Assembly (NCBI RefSeq): GCF_027853915.1
Contig: NZ_JAQGLA010000005.1
Span: forward strand, 1 to 64,000
DNA length: 64,000 nt
Direction: 5' to 3'
Source: Saccharopolyspora oryzae
Lineage (GTDB): Bacteria > Actinomycetota > Actinomycetes > Mycobacteriales > Pseudonocardiaceae
The first letter of the stretch is position 1. Every line of letters begins with the position of its first letter. The translations under genes and the position numbers were made by a program. Shown here in pieces: positions 16,267 through 24,740 of the stretch. The notes below the pieces were generated by a model. The model saw nothing but the letters and a program-made list of their open reading frames with translations. It was not told the DNA's origin and made no database searches.

Positions 16267-18203
16267 AAGCGTTCAACCTGGCCTGGCTGGAGCTGCGCCG
16301 CTTCCGCGGACCGCTGCGCCGCCTGGTTCCGCTGGTGCTGGTGCTGGTCCCCCTGCTGTACGGCTCGCTGTACCTGTGGTCGAACTGGGATCCCTACGGC
16401 AAGTTGGGCCAGGTCCCGGTCGCGGTGGTGAACTCCGACCGGCCGGTGGACAGCCGCGGCGAGCACATCAACGCCGGTGAGCAGTTCGTCCAGCAGATCA
16501 AGGCGACCGACACCTTCGACTGGCACTTCGTGGACGCCGCCGACGCCCGGCGCGGCCTGGTGGAGGGCACCTACTACTTCACCATCGAGGTGCCCGCGGA
16601 CTTCAGCGCCAGGCTGGCCACCGCGGCGGACCGCAACCCGCAGCGGGCCGGGCTCAACATCGTCAAGAACGACGCGAACGGCTTCATCGTCGGGATCATG
16701 GCCGACACGGTGAAGACCGAGCTGCAGAACCAGATCAACGCCGCCGCGCACGCCACCTACGCCCGCGCGCTCTACGGCGAGCTGGACCAGGCGCGGGAGA
16801 AGCTGCAGCTGGCGTCGGAGGCGTCCAAGCAGCTGGTCGAGGGCACCGAGCTGAGCAAGCAGGGCACGGAGGCGCTGACCACCGGTCTCGGCGGGGTGCG
16901 GGACGGAACCGGCGAGATCGCGCGCGGTGTGCAGAGCATCGCGGACGCCAGCGCCCAGCTGGACCAGCAGCTCAACGCCGTCACCGACTTCACCGCCGAG
17001 CGGCTGCCCGGCGCGGTGAACGCGCTGGTCAACGCGAGCAACACGGCGGTCAGCAACCTGAGCGCGATCAAGACCACCACCGGATTCCTCAGCCAGCGGG
17101 CCGGTGAGGGGCGCGCGGCCGTCGAGGAGCTCGGCCAGCGGCACCCCGACCTCTCGCAGGACCCCGTCTACCAGCGGGCGTTGGACACCTCCCGCAAGAT
17201 CGCCGACTCCGCGTCCACCGCCGACGGCGATGCTCAGAAGGCGCTGACGACCGCGCAGGACGCCAACCGGCAGGCGCTCGACCTGCAGAACAACCTCGGT
17301 CCGCTGCAGAGCAAGGTCCGCGCGATCACCGCGCCGGCCGACACGCTGCGCGCGGGCACGTCGGAGCTGTCCGGTGGCACCAACGGCGTCACCAACGGGT
17401 TGAACACGCTGGTCGCCAGCAGCGGCGTGCTGCACACCGGCGCTGGGCAGCTCAACGACGGCGCCAAGTCCTTGCAGGGGCTGGTCGACGACACGCTGGG
17501 CAAGATCCCGCCGACCAACCCGACCGAGGTCGCCCAGGCCGCCGACGTGCTGGGCTCGCCGACCGAGATCCACGACGAGAACATCAACCCGGCGCACGTC
17601 TACGGGCGCGGGCTGGCGCCGTTCTTCTTCGCGATCGCGCTGTGGGTGTTCGGCCTGTTCGCGTACCTGCTGCTCAAGCCGGTGAACCAGCGGGCGATGG
17701 CGGACCGGGTGAACGCGTGGACGATCGCGCTGGCCGGGTTCCTGCCCGCCGCCGGGCTGGGCGTGATCGGCGGGTTCGTGCTGTACGCGGTGGTCGACTT
17801 CGGGCTCGGGCTGGATCCGGTGCACCTGGGGTTGACGCTCGGGCTGATCTCGCTGGCCGCGCTGGCGTTCGTGGCGATCGACCACTTCCTGCGCACCGCG
17901 CTGGGCGCGGTCGGCGACCTGCTGTCGCTGGTGCTGCTGATCATCCAGCTCACCGCCTCCGGCGGCCTGTACCCGATGGAGACCGCGCCGGTGCCGTTCC
18001 AGGCGGTGCACCCGTTCCTGCCGATGAGCTACCTGGTCGACGGGCTGCGCGTGACGATCTCCGGCGGCGAGATGGAGCACCTGCTCAAGGACGCCGTGGT
18101 GCTCGCCGGATTCCTGGTGATCTTCCTGCTGCTGACCACCTTGGTCGTCCAGCGCCAGCGCACCTGGTCGGTGGCCCGCCTGCACCCCCAGATCGAGCTG
18201 TAG
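16263..18203 (+). CDS. YhgE/Pip domain-containing membrane protein
   Basis: 646 residues. An N-terminal membrane helix (LRRLVPLVLVLVPLLYGSLYLW, about 17-38) is followed by YhgE/Pip motifs (SNWDPYGKLGQVPVAVVNSDRPV, then YYFTIEVPADFSARLATA). A large extracytoplasmic, helical, Gln/Ala-rich region (about 100-440) contains heptad-like runs. The C-terminus carries five to six membrane helices of the ABC-2 type. Family members include phage-infection protein Pip and proteins coupled to ESX/type VII systems or small-molecule export. The start is GTG, overlapping the ATPase stop by 4 bp. Confidence 0.88.
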   Translation: MKAFNLAWLELRRFRGPLRRLVPLVLVLVPLLYGSLYLWSNWDPYGKLGQVPVAVVNSDRPVDSRGEHINAGEQFVQQIKATDTFDWHFVDAADARRGLVEGTYYFTIEVPADFSARLATAADRNPQRAGLNIVKNDANGFIVGIMADTVKTELQNQINAAAHATYARALYGELDQAREKLQLASEASKQLVEGTELSKQGTEALTTGLGGVRDGTGEIARGVQSIADASAQLDQQLNAVTDFTAERLPGAVNALVNASNTAVSNLSAIKTTTGFLSQRAGEGRAAVEELGQRHPDLSQDPVYQRALDTSRKIADSASTADGDAQKALTTAQDANRQALDLQNNLGPLQSKVRAITAPADTLRAGTSELSGGTNGVTNGLNTLVASSGVLHTGAGQLNDGAKSLQGLVDDTLGKIPPTNPTEVAQAADVLGSPTEIHDENINPAHVYGRGLAPFFFAIALWVFGLFAYLLLKPVNQRAMADRVNAWTIALAGFLPAAGLGVIGGFVLYAVVDFGLGLDPVHLGLTLGLISLAALAFVAIDHFLRTALGAVGDLLSLVLLIIQLTASGGLYPMETAPVPFQAVHPFLPMSYLVDGLRVTISGGEMEHLLKDAVVLAGFLVIFLLLTTLVVQRQRTWSVARLHPQIEL

Positions 18204-18246
18204 CGCGCGGTCGCCGATCACCCTGTTGGGCTCGTAGGCTGGCTAC

Positions 18247-18555
18247 ATGGCTGTTGTGAAGATCAATGCGATCGAGGTTCCTGAAGGTGCCGGCCCGGAG
18301 CTGGAGAAGCGGTTCGCTTCGCGGCACGGTTCGGTGGACAGCGCGCCGGGCTTCCTCGGGTTCGAGCTGCTGCGCCCGGTGAAGGGCGACAACCGCTACT
18401 TCGTCTACACGAAGTGGGAGTCCGAGGAGGCGTTCCAGGCGTGGGCGTCGGGCCCGGCGAAGGCCGCGCACGCCGGCGAGGCGAAGAACCCGGTCGCCTC
18501 CGGCTCCAGCCTGCTGGAGTTCGAGCTGGTCCAGGAGTCCTACCCGGAGAAGTGA
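18247..18555 (+). CDS. MhuD-like haem-degrading monooxygenase (ABM domain)
   Basis: 102 residues, one dimeric alpha+beta barrel ABM domain (VKINAIEVPEGAGPELEKRF...). The three residues that define IsdG/MhuD haem oxygenases fall at the expected positions: Asn7, Trp66 and His75 (haem ligand). Mycobacterial MhuD opens haem to mycobilin and releases iron without CO. The gene sits at the corresponding position of Rv3592 in the conserved block (from memory). It lies in the window with an IdeR-boxed iron importer, although not adjacent to it. Confidence 0.88.
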   Translation: MAVVKINAIEVPEGAGPELEKRFASRHGSVDSAPGFLGFELLRPVKGDNRYFVYTKWESEEAFQAWASGPAKAAHAGEAKNPVASGSSLLEFELVQESYPEK

Positions 18556-18559
18556 CGGA

Positions 18560-18605
18560 CCCGTGAGTCCTTTGGGCTGCTCCAGCGACCCGAAGGACTC
18601 ACGGG
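18560..18605. terminator. Bidirectional hairpin, CGTGAG family (H1)
   Basis: 17-bp arms with one mismatch (CCCGTGAGTCCTTTGGG at 18560-18576 against 18589-18605) and a 12-nt loop. It lies between two convergent genes, 5 bp after the mhuD-like stop and 2 bp before the EEP stop. It is likely a shared terminator and one of five hairpins in the window whose stem begins CGTGAG. Confidence 0.75.
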
Positions 18606-18606
18606 C

Positions 18607-19596
18607 TCACTTGACCACGAGGGTCGCGAGGATCGCGCGGTGGTCCGCGCCGCTCACCGGGAAGACGTCGAAGGACTGCGGAGCGATCTCCGGCGTGGTG
18701 AGGACGTGGTCGAGCGCCACCGGCGGCGGGAACCAGCCCGCCGGCCAGGTGGCGCGCAGGCCCGAGCCGGTGGCCGCTGCGGCGTCGGTGTAGCCGGTGC
18801 CGATCAGGGAGCGGAGCCGGGCGTGGTCGAGCGTCGCGTTGAAGTCGCCCGCGAGCACGCGGGGTGTACCGGTCAGCCGCAGCTGCCCCAGGTCGATCAT
18901 CTCCTGCCGCCACCTGCTGTAGGTGTCGGCGCCCATCGGGTACAGCGTGTGCACCGCGGCGATCTCGACCGGCGGGCTGCCCGGGCGCTGCAGCAGCGCC
19001 GTCGGCTGGGCGAGCGTCGACTTCGGCAGCAGGTCCAACTCGCGCAGCGGGTAGCGCGCCGCGATCCCGGAACCGTCCGCCATCGGGCCCGCGTGGAACA
19101 CCCGGTGCGGCAGCTCCGCGCCCAGCCCGGCGGCGTCGAGCCGACCGACCAGTTCCGGGGTGAGCTCCTGCAGGCTGAGCACGTCGACCTCGTGCTGGCG
19201 CACCAGATCCACGATCGCCGCCGCGTCCGCCTGGCCGAAGTAGGTGTTGATCGACAGCACGCGCAGCGCGACGCCCTGCGCCGGTGCCGTGCTCGAAACG
19301 GCCCGCGGCACGACGGAGAACGCCAGCGCCACCGTCACCAGACCGACGATCAGCAGCGTCAACCAGCGGCGCAGCAGGAGCGCGAGCAGCGCGATCACCG
19401 CACCGGTCAGCAGCGCGTACGGGGTCAGCGCCACCAGCGCCACGGTGTAGCGGTCGAACTCCATCCCGGCCAGCCGCAGCGCGGCCCAGGCGAGGAAACC
19501 GAGGCTCACCAGCGCCAGCAGCGCGGTGACCACCCCGCCACCGGGCTTGCGCCGTTCCAGCCGCTCTTCTTCCGGCTCGGCCAAGGTCCGGGTCAC
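18607..19596 (-). CDS. Membrane-anchored endonuclease/exonuclease/phosphatase (EEP) family protein
   Basis: 329 residues from a GTG with AGGAGGT upstream. Three N-terminal transmembrane helices (about 22-43, 50-75 and 77-95) are followed by an extracytoplasmic EEP fold: RVLSINTYFG, VDVLSLQEL (metal-binding Glu), AAVHTLYP, VLAGDFNATLDH and LDHVLTT, ending SGADHRAILATL with the final His. The motif set fits DNase I-like and sphingomyelinase-like phosphodiesterases. The membrane anchor and outside-facing domain suggest a lipid or extracellular nucleic-acid phosphodiester substrate; which one is unknown. Confidence 0.87.
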   Translation of the reverse strand: MTRTLAEPEEERLERRKPGGGVVTALLALVSLGFLAWAALRLAGMEFDRYTVALVALTPYALLTGAVIALLALLLRRWLTLLIVGLVTVALAFSVVPRAVSSTAPAQGVALRVLSINTYFGQADAAAIVDLVRQHEVDVLSLQELTPELVGRLDAAGLGAELPHRVFHAGPMADGSGIAARYPLRELDLLPKSTLAQPTALLQRPGSPPVEIAAVHTLYPMGADTYSRWRQEMIDLGQLRLTGTPRVLAGDFNATLDHARLRSLIGTGYTDAAAATGSGLRATWPAGWFPPPVALDHVLTTPEIAPQSFDVFPVSGADHRAILATLVVK

Positions 19597-19699
19597 TGAG
19601 ACCTCCTGTCGTTCAGCTCCCCAAGCCTGTCAGCGAGCTGTGCGCGTCCTGTCAGCGCCCTCGCGGACATTCGGACTCGCAAGCCCTCTGGGAGGTTCC

Positions 19700-20647
19700 A
19701 TGTCATACGCGATCCAGGCAGAAGGCCTGGTCAAACGCTTCGGCTCCACCACCGCGCTGGCCGGGGTCGACCTCGCCGCGCCCGCCGGGACGATTCTCGG
19801 CGTGCTCGGCCCGAACGGCGCGGGCAAGACCACCGCGGTGCGCGTCCTGGCCACCCTGCTGCGGCCGGACGCCGGGACCGCCACCGTCGCGGGCTACGAC
19901 GTGCTCCGCCAACCGGTGGCGGTGCGCAGCCGCATCGGGTTGACCGGCCAGTACGCCTCGGTCGACGAGGAGCTGACCGGGGTGGAGAACCTGGTGCTGA
20001 TCGGCCGCCTGCTGGAGATGCCGCGAGGCGACGCGAAGGCGCGCGCCGCCGAACTGCTGGAGCGCTTCGACCTGACCGACGCGGGCGGACGCGCGATCAA
20101 GACCTACTCCGGCGGGATGCGCCGCCGCCTGGACCTGGCGGCCAGCCTGGTGGGCCGTCCCGAAATCCTCTACCTGGACGAGCCGACCACCGGGCTGGAC
20201 CCGCGCAGCCGCAACCAGGTCTGGGACATGGTCCGCGGCCTGACCGGCGAAGGCGTGACGGTGCTGCTGACCACCCAGTACCTGGAGGAGGCCGATCAGC
20301 TGGCGGACCGGATCAGCGTGATCGACCACGGCCGGGTCGTGGCGGACGGCCGCGCCGACGAGCTCAAGCGCCGGACCGGCGGGCAGACCCTCCAGGTGCG
20401 CCCGACCGACCTGGCGGACGTGCCCGCGGTGCGCCGGATCCTGGCCGAGCTGACCGGCGCCGAACCGGCCACGAACGACGAGAGCGGCCTGCTCACCGCG
20501 CCGGTGGACGACCCGGTGCTGCTGTCCACCCTGGTGCGCCGCCTGGACGACGCGTCGATCACCGCCGACGAGCTCGCGCTCCGGCTACCGAGCCTGGACG
20601 AGGTCTTCCTGGCCATCACCGGCAAACCCACCGAGGAGGCGGCGTGA
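19700..20647 (+). CDS. ABC transporter ATP-binding protein (DrrA-like)
   Basis: 315 residues from the ATG at 19700, with GGGAGG upstream. Full motif set: Walker A LGPNGAGKTTAVR, signature YSGGMRRRLDLAASL, Walker B EILYLDEPTTGLDPRSR. The C-terminal extension (LQVRPTDLADVPAVRRIL..., DEVFLAITG) is typical of the daunorubicin-resistance DrrA group. It powers drug or lipid export with the permease encoded 4 bp inside its end (GTGA overlap). The exported compound is not evident; no biosynthetic cluster is adjacent. Confidence 0.92.
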   Translation: MSYAIQAEGLVKRFGSTTALAGVDLAAPAGTILGVLGPNGAGKTTAVRVLATLLRPDAGTATVAGYDVLRQPVAVRSRIGLTGQYASVDEELTGVENLVLIGRLLEMPRGDAKARAAELLERFDLTDAGGRAIKTYSGGMRRRLDLAASLVGRPEILYLDEPTTGLDPRSRNQVWDMVRGLTGEGVTVLLTTQYLEEADQLADRISVIDHGRVVADGRADELKRRTGGQTLQVRPTDLADVPAVRRILAELTGAEPATNDESGLLTAPVDDPVLLSTLVRRLDDASITADELALRLPSLDEVFLAITGKPTEEAA

Positions 20648-21462
20648 CTGCAACGTTGGAACGTACGCCCGCCGCGCCGGCGGCGGCGCCGGAGCACATC
20701 GGCCCGGTCCGGGCGATTCGGCAGGGGTTGACGCTGGCCGGGCGGAGCGTCCTGAAGATCCGGAAGTCGCCCGAGGGCCTGGTCGACGTCACCATCCAGC
20801 CGATCCTGTTCCTGGTCATGTTCGTGTACCTCTTCGGCGGCGCGATCGCCGGGGACACCGCCTCCTACCTGCAGGTCACGCTGCCCGGGGTGATGGCCAT
20901 GAACATGGTCTTCGCCAGCCTCGGCACCGGGATCGCGCTCAACACCGACATCAACAAGGGCGTCTTCGACCGGTTCCGCAGCTTGCCGGTGGCGCGGTCG
21001 GCGCCGCTGATCGGCGCGGTGCTCGGTGACGTCGTGCGCTACCTGGTGTCGTTGGCGGTGCTGCTGGTGTTCGCCGCAATCATGGGCTTCCGGGTCCAGA
21101 CCGATCCGCTGTCCGCGCTGCTCGCCGTCGTGGTGGTGATCGCCTTCGCGCTGTCGATGTGCTGGATCTCGGTGTTCCTCGGGATGCTGATCAAGAACCA
21201 GCAGGCGCTGCCCGGTGTGGCGATGGCGTTCATGTTCCCGCTCACCATGGGCAGCAACGTGTTCGTGCCGACCGAGACCATGCCGGGCTGGTTGCAGGCG
21301 TGGGTGGGGATCAACCCGGTCACGCAGCTCGCGGACACCGCGCGCGGCCTGATGATCGGTGGGCCGGTCGCCGGCCCGCTGACGGCCACCCTGGTCTGGT
21401 TGGTGGCGATCGTGGCGGTGTTCTTCCCGCTGGCGATGTGGGCCTACCGGCGCCGGGTGTGA
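20644..21462 (+). CDS. ABC-2 type permease (DrrB-like)
   Basis: 272 residues from a GTG overlapping the ATPase gene by 4 bp. Six hydrophobic segments include IQPILFLVMFVYLFGGAI and MAMNMVFASLGTGIALNTDINKGVFDRFRSLPV, the coupling-helix region seen in DrrB/ABC-2 permeases, then PTETMPGWLQAWVGINPVTQLADTARGLM. It forms a half-transporter pair with the preceding ATPase. The AfsR/SARP regulator converges on it from the other side, so co-regulation is possible but not shown. Confidence 0.92.
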   Translation: MTATLERTPAAPAAAPEHIGPVRAIRQGLTLAGRSVLKIRKSPEGLVDVTIQPILFLVMFVYLFGGAIAGDTASYLQVTLPGVMAMNMVFASLGTGIALNTDINKGVFDRFRSLPVARSAPLIGAVLGDVVRYLVSLAVLLVFAAIMGFRVQTDPLSALLAVVVVIAFALSMCWISVFLGMLIKNQQALPGVAMAFMFPLTMGSNVFVPTETMPGWLQAWVGINPVTQLADTARGLMIGGPVAGPLTATLVWLVAIVAVFFPLAMWAYRRRV

Positions 21463-21467
21463 GACGT

Positions 21468-21515
21468 CCTCGTGAGTGGCGATGGTGGTTCTTGCGACCA
21501 TCGCCACTCACGAGG
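21468..21515. terminator. Bidirectional hairpin, CGTGAG family (H2), overlapping a stop codon
   Basis: 19-bp perfect arms (CCTCGTGAGTGGCGATGGT at 21468-21486; partner 21497-21515), 10-nt loop. It lies between the convergent permease and SARP genes. The right arm supplies the last codons and TGA stop of the SARP gene, the TGA being part of the CGTGAG stem base. Confidence 0.75.
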
Positions 21516-24500
21516 CAAGTGCAGCGCGCAGCTCCTCGAACGCGGCTTCGCGGGAGAGCGACGCGCCTCTGTCGCGCGCCGCGCTGTGGTTCTCACCCAA
21601 GGCGTGCAGCAGGTCTCGGACTTCCGGATCTCCTTCGTCGAGCTGGCCGCGCAGCGCGATCGCGATGCCGAGCAGGCGCGCCGCCGACTCCGGCCGCTCC
21701 TGGGTGAACTCCAGGCACGCTACCTGCTCGGCGATGCCGGCGGTCATCGGCATGTCGCGGATGTCCATGCCGAGGACCAGCGCTCGGGCCAGCGCCGCCC
21801 GCGCGGCGTCGAACCGGCCTTCGGCAGCGCACAACCGGGCTTCGCAGATCTCCGCGAGCTGCCGCAGGGGATGCGGGGTCATGTTCGCGTCGCTGATGAT
21901 CTCGCGCATCTCGGCCAGGTACTTCCAAGCCTCGGCGTGGTTCCCGGCGAAGCGGGCCACCTCGACCAGCCCGCTCAGCGCGCCGATGCGGTGGTGCGGG
22001 AAGACGTTCCGGCCGAGTTCGTCGGCTCGGAGCAGCTCCGCTTCCGCGCCCTCGGCGTCGCCCGCGCGCAACAGCTCGAGGCCGACCCGCGCCTTCGTGG
22101 ACACCAGGTCGTCGGTGCTGCGCAGCTCGCGCAGGGTGGCGGCGGATTCCTGCAACGCCTCGATCGCGCCCTCGTGGTCGCCGCGCCGGGAACGCAGATC
22201 GGCCAGGCTGTGGATCGTGCTCGCCGTGCCCCACCGGTCACCGATCGCGCGGAACTCGGCCAGCGCGGCCAGCATGTCCTTCTCCGCCGCCCCGGGATTG
22301 CCGGAGTGCTCGAAACCCCAGGACCGGCTGAACAGGCCGGCCGCGCGCGCCCACCGGGCCGGGTTCTGCAACGCCACCTCGACCGCTCTGTCCATTTCGG
22401 ACTGTTCGCCGCTGAACATCCAGGCCGCCGGTTCCATCACCGCCACGTACAGGTACCGGGACTGCGCGCCGGTGTCGCGGACCGCGGTCACCGCGGCGCG
22501 CAGGCGGGTGGACCAGTCCTGGTCGTCGGAGACCATCTGCCGCATCAGCTCGACCACCGCCCGGCTCTCCGGTGGGGCCGAGCCCGGCAGTTCGAGGACC
22601 GCGTTCAACCGAGCGTTGAGCTCCTCGTGCTGCGCCGCCATCGACCAGTACCAGCACAGCGCCGCCACCAGCCTGATCCCGCGGTCCGCGTCACCGGACG
22701 AGATCGCCCGGTGCAGGGCAGCGATGATGTTGTCGTGGTCGGCGTCCAGCCGGTCCATCCAGTCGATCTGGTCCGCGCCGTGCAGGTTCGGCGCGGCGCT
22801 CTCGGCGAAATCGACGTAGTGCGCCGCGTGCGAGATCTGAAGCGCGTCCCGCTCCCCCGCGGCATCGAGCTGCTCGGCGCAGAACGCGCGCACCGTCTCC
22901 AGCATCCGGTAGCGCATCCCCAGGCCCGAATCCACCGCCTCCACCAGGGATTTCTCCACCAGAGACAGGAGCACGTAGAACGCGTCGCCGCTGGTGAGCT
23001 CGGCATCGGCGCACACCCCGGAGATCGCCTCCGGCGTGGCGCTGCCGGCGAACACCGACATCCGCCGGGCCAGCGTCCGCTCCTGCTCGGTGAGCAGGTC
23101 CCAACTCCACTCCACGACCGCGCGCAGCGTCCGGTGGCGGGGCATCGAGGTGCGGTTCCCGTTGGTGAGCAAGCGGAACCGGTCGTCCAACCGGTCGGCG
23201 ATCTGCCGCGCGCTCATCGCCCGCAGCCGCGCCGCGGCGAGTTCGATCGCCAGCGGCATGCCGTCCAGCCGGCGGCAGATCTCCACCACGTCACCGATGT
23301 TGTCCTCGTCCAGCGAGAACCCGGGGCGCGCGGATGCCGCCCGGTCCGCGAAGAGCCGCACTGCCGCGGATTCCCTTGCTGCGGCAGCAGATTCCGGCAG
23401 CTCCAGCGGTCCGACGGGCAGCAGCGTCTCCCCGGCCACCGCGAGCGGTTCCCGGCTAGTGGCCAGCACCCGGAGCTGCGGCGACCAGCCGAGGACTTCC
23501 TGGGCGAACTCGGCGACGGAGCCGATCACGTGCTCGCAGTTGTCCAGCACCAGCAACGTCGGTTCCGCCGCGAGCAGCTCCTTCACCCGGCTCAAGGCGT
23601 GCGTCTTCGGCGCCTCCAGCAGCCGGTTCTCGCGGACGCCCAGCGCGGTCAACACAGCAGCGGTCAAGTCCTGGTCGTCGCGCAGCGGCGCGAGCTCCAC
23701 GAACCACACCCGCCGATCCTGCGTGCCGGCCGCGGTTTCCGCCGCCAACCGGGTCTTCCCCGCACCGCCCGGCCCGAACAGCGTGACCAACCGCGAGTCG
23801 GCGAGTTCCGCCCGCGTGCGCTCGACCTCGCGCTCGCGGCCGACGAAACTGCTCAACCGAGTTGGCAGCGCGGCCGGGTGCGACGTCCGGCGCGGCATCA
23901 GCGAAGGATCGCCGCGCAGCACCGCGAGCTGCAGGTCCTTCAACTCCTGCGACGGCTCCACGCCGAACTCGTCGTCCAGCCGACGGCGCAACTCCTCGAA
24001 CGCCGCGAGCGCATCCGGTTGCCGCCCGCACGCGTAGAGCGCTCGGATCCGCAGCGAGGTGAGCCGCTCGCGCAGCGGATGACGTGCGCACAGACCTTGC
24101 AGCTCGGGCACCAGATCGACCTGCCGACCAGCGCGCAGATCCGCCTCGACCCGGTCTTCGAGCGCCGTGAGCCGCAACTCGTCCAGCCGCGCCACCTGCG
24201 CTTCCGCGAACGGCGCGTCGAGGAAGTCGGCGAGCGCACCGCCGCGCCACAGCGCCAGCGCCTCGCGGAGCGTCGCAGCGGCAGCGTCGACGCGATCATC
24301 GCGGAGCAGGCGGCGGCCTTCGGCCGCGAGCCGCGCGAAGCGGTCGGCGTCGACGTCGTCGGGATCGACCAGGAGGGCGTAGCCCGACGGGTCGGAGCGC
24401 ACCTGCAGGGAGCCGTCGAGCGCGCGGCGCGCGCGGGAGACGAGCGACTGGAGCGCGTTGAGCGCGCCGGCCGGCTGGGCGGAGCCCCAGAGGTCGGCGA

Positions 24501-24639
24501 TGAGCACCTCGGTGGCGACGGTGCGGCCGGCTTCGAGCGCGAGCCGTGCGAGCAGCGTGCGCACCCGGAGGCCGCCGACGTCGACCGTCCGGCCGTCGGA
24601 GGTGTTCAGCCGGAATGGCCCCAGGAGCGCGACACGCAC
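21508..24639 (-). CDS. AfsR/SARP-family transcriptional regulator with NTPase and repeat domains
   Basis: 1043 residues from a GTG. Domain order: an N-terminal OmpR-type winged helix (MRVALLGPFRLN...LWGSAQPAGALNALQSLVSRARRAL, about 1-95); a bacterial transcriptional activation domain (about 100-245, ending EPSQELKDLQLAVLRGDP); an NTPase module with Walker A LVTLFGPGGAGKTRL and Walker B PTLLVLDNCEHV, plus the STAND-like LRVLATSREPL; and a long C-terminal helical TPR-like region. AfsR-type SARPs bind direct heptameric repeats and switch on secondary-metabolite or efflux genes. It is convergent with the DrrAB-like exporter, its most obvious candidate target. Confidence 0.92.
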   Translation of the reverse strand: MRVALLGPFRLNTSDGRTVDVGGLRVRTLLARLALEAGRTVATEVLIADLWGSAQPAGALNALQSLVSRARRALDGSLQVRSDPSGYALLVDPDDVDADRFARLAAEGRRLLRDDRVDAAAATLREALALWRGGALADFLDAPFAEAQVARLDELRLTALEDRVEADLRAGRQVDLVPELQGLCARHPLRERLTSLRIRALYACGRQPDALAAFEELRRRLDDEFGVEPSQELKDLQLAVLRGDPSLMPRRTSHPAALPTRLSSFVGREREVERTRAELADSRLVTLFGPGGAGKTRLAAETAAGTQDRRVWFVELAPLRDDQDLTAAVLTALGVRENRLLEAPKTHALSRVKELLAAEPTLLVLDNCEHVIGSVAEFAQEVLGWSPQLRVLATSREPLAVAGETLLPVGPLELPESAAAARESAAVRLFADRAASARPGFSLDEDNIGDVVEICRRLDGMPLAIELAAARLRAMSARQIADRLDDRFRLLTNGNRTSMPRHRTLRAVVEWSWDLLTEQERTLARRMSVFAGSATPEAISGVCADAELTSGDAFYVLLSLVEKSLVEAVDSGLGMRYRMLETVRAFCAEQLDAAGERDALQISHAAHYVDFAESAAPNLHGADQIDWMDRLDADHDNIIAALHRAISSGDADRGIRLVAALCWYWSMAAQHEELNARLNAVLELPGSAPPESRAVVELMRQMVSDDQDWSTRLRAAVTAVRDTGAQSRYLYVAVMEPAAWMFSGEQSEMDRAVEVALQNPARWARAAGLFSRSWGFEHSGNPGAAEKDMLAALAEFRAIGDRWGTASTIHSLADLRSRRGDHEGAIEALQESAATLRELRSTDDLVSTKARVGLELLRAGDAEGAEAELLRADELGRNVFPHHRIGALSGLVEVARFAGNHAEAWKYLAEMREIISDANMTPHPLRQLAEICEARLCAAEGRFDAARAALARALVLGMDIRDMPMTAGIAEQVACLEFTQERPESAARLLGIAIALRGQLDEGDPEVRDLLHALGENHSAARDRGASLSREAAFEELRAALAS

Positions 24640-24690
24640 CCGCCCAGCTTCTCAAAAACCCCTGACCCGGTGCTCGGGAATATCAAGAGC

Positions 24691-24734
24691 TCGTGAGTGC
24701 GTAACAGTGTTCGAACACTGTTACGCACTCACGA
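24691..24734. terminator. 44-bp perfect palindrome, CGTGAG family (H3)
   Basis: Perfectly self-complementary over 44 bp: it begins TCGTGAGTGCGTAACAGTGT and centres on TTCGAA with no separate loop. It lies 6 bp beyond the end of the cyclase-fold gene and 52 bp upstream of the SARP start. Transcription from the right would end here; as duplex DNA it could also be an operator or extrude as a cruciform. Confidence 0.7.
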
Positions 24735-24740
24735 CCGACT

